Shown here piece after piece: positions 63,801-64,000 of a stretch of DNA of 64,000 nucleotides. Position 1 is the stretch's first letter, and every line of letters starts with the position of its first letter. The position numbers and the translations under genes are program-made. Source of the DNA: Bacteroidales bacterium (GTDB taxonomy: Bacteria > Bacteroidota > Bacteroidia > Bacteroidales > UBA932). Where the stretch lies: NCBI GenBank assembly GCA_017428725.1, contig JAFRQH010000009.1:1-64000 (forward strand), given 5' to 3'. The notes under the pieces were generated by a model, which worked only from the letters and a program-made list of their open reading frames with translations, was not told where the DNA came from and did no database searches.

Positions 63801-64000
63801 GCGATCCCGCTTGGCAGGACCGCTTCCAGGAGGCCAGCCAGGTGATCCTGGACCACATCGACATCCTCACCGAGACGGCCAACGAGTTCTCCACCTTCGC
63901 CAAGCTCTACACCGAGGAGCCCACGCAGATCGCGCTCGACCGCCTGCTGCAGGAGGAGATCTCGATGTTCGACAACAAGGAGAACATCACCTTCGACTAC
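60842..64000 (+). CDS. NtrY-like sensor histidine kinase (3' end outside window)
   Basis: The frame is open from ATG 60842 to the last base, 1053 residues so far. An N-terminal membrane helix (residues ~10-25) and a periplasmic part come first, then a block of about six transmembrane helices (residues ~220-430), a second periplasmic domain, two helices near 660-720, another extracytoplasmic region and a helix near 870-890. A HAMP-like region follows, then the HisKA site RQVAHEIKNPLTPMKLQLQ with His964. The HEIKNPLTPMKLQ motif is that of NtrY-type kinases. The ATPase domain lies outside the window. Its likely partner is the regulator at 45643. Confidence 0.9.
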   Translation, partial: MKAGKQIKEWIAAALLVVGVAVFISSLQVTQSPGDTSGAARRVERTLGRRLSMLDDYIAIAIAQAPAQWMDLGDLPQDFVLYRYCSDTLQSWAHEFPIANDNISQRVYVPFLADSRLSAVSPLAIVTDSLGFYNFGSHWYLAKTVTDESVRVVAALEVMDEMRGPGPARGLRRTNEHLRLSPKYTIRPLSYSGGSAVTLEGRPQFKILMESMSPGGRDSMPLIWLSLALCLAALLVFLSADRSLRRFAWVATGVLVLMTGLYFWGKFSQGRSMVFSPRLYAGGELLYSLGAVILINLAILVLSVCAYMVRAAIAERMGERGSRIAACTAVLLSVAGIVAYSRVALGSIIFNSGISMEIYKLAQLSLFTVVVYVSFITLLLSIPLQLQLLAPVFNREGRRSFDALSLTNRVIFSVLVGVYLIVVAGVLGFRKEEGRMGLLANRLAFDRDISLELRLRRTESQIADDMILSTLTHFQGTEQSVQSRISDYYLAGSDRDYMVSTRVYNQFNNTRQAAAEFNAIVEDGVPIADNSRFLYAKHENGRPYYVGVFFYLSEDGEVSRLLVRLESREMRGTRGYAGIFGITPPGQVNLPSGYSYARYAGRDLKAYRGNYPYPTRLDERLFLLVYSVPSGHINQDGYTHFINTVGDGEAILITRASTSALSYAVSGILVALLTFLMLLLVVLRQPKAPLFQQTYYKNRISWVLLASLILTLLAMALVSVLFVYSRNDSNRQSVMSDKISSIVTMMDAGLQEVESAGAMNWAAVYGLIERVGNETASDISLYSPSGHLMMTNTPVVFDQLNVPQRIDGTAFYNITYRNRRHYIQQERFGRQKFYSMYAPLFASDGSMIAILCSPYNEETYDFEEDAVMHSMTIISLFLLFLLMALFMVSRIVDRMFKPLSEMSRKMASADLESLEYLDYDRDDEVTSIVQAYNRMVTELSESSRKLAQAERDKAWSGMARQVAHEIKNPLTPMKLQLQRVIRLKQKGDPAWQDRFQEASQVILDHIDILTETANEFSTFAKLYTEEPTQIALDRLLQEEISMFDNKENITFDY

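Overview
The window is GC-rich, gene-dense chromosomal DNA from a member of the Bacteroidota, most likely a GC-rich uncultured or gut-type Bacteroidales. The evidence is the TAnnTTTG promoter boxes in front of many genes, the lack of Shine-Dalgarno sequences, the many lipoproteins with LxxC lipoboxes, and families typical of the phylum: 6-bladed beta-propeller lipoproteins, DUF4252, DUF4783, DUF1015, tandem deoxynucleoside kinases, a serC-serA-DUF1015 block and a pbpC/alpha-2-macroglobulin pair. No rRNA, tRNA, CRISPR array, prophage or complete insertion sequence was seen. No gap between genes exceeds 300 bases; the largest, 46789-47024, holds a terminator and AT-rich leader.

Layout. 1-8301 is the most accessory-looking part: the 3' end of an RND efflux pump, four paralogous 6-bladed beta-propeller lipoproteins (1768-6353), a truncated remnant of a fifth (6438-6635), and a divergent ECF sigma / small membrane protein / DUF4252 operon. 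An 80-base leader carrying two palindromes occurs twice, and an ECF-type promoter (TGTAAC-N16-CGTCATA) occurs in front of both the sigma gene and the third propeller gene. 8302-16106 holds asnA, a flippase-like membrane protein, a PfkB kinase with two small downstream genes, and the uvrA-nucleoside kinase pair. 16149-27710 holds a DMT transporter, a CtpA-like protease with recO, a large alpha-2-macroglobulin lipoprotein divergent from pbpC, a DUF486 protein and a sialidase-like lipoprotein. 27707-34708 holds a metallo-hydrolase, two tandem deoxynucleoside kinases, an acyl-CoA ligase, a sugar-type MFS transporter with a ROK kinase, and an FKBP lipoprotein.

34759-46788 holds a pRiA4b-ORF3-like protein with a very acidic tail, a YigZ protein, serC-serA, and a long coupled operon DUF1015-recQ-dnaG-metG-response regulator. 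47025-57492 holds a LytTR protein with a membrane-anchored LuxR-like partner, dnaX (with a repeat-rich insertion kept in frame), lptB, a GH127-like lipoprotein, a type-B carboxylesterase, cmk, ispH, efp and a DUF4783 protein. 57564-64000 holds a PL26/PcRGLX-like protein, rlmH and a very large NtrY-like histidine kinase that runs off the window.

Working together: the propeller lipoproteins and the ECF operon look like one envelope-associated regulon. The AAA+ response regulator (45643) and the histidine kinase (60842) look like an NtrX/NtrY-type pair split over about 14 kb. Glycan-active lipoproteins (26589, 51488, 53100, 57564) are scattered and not in a SusC/D locus.
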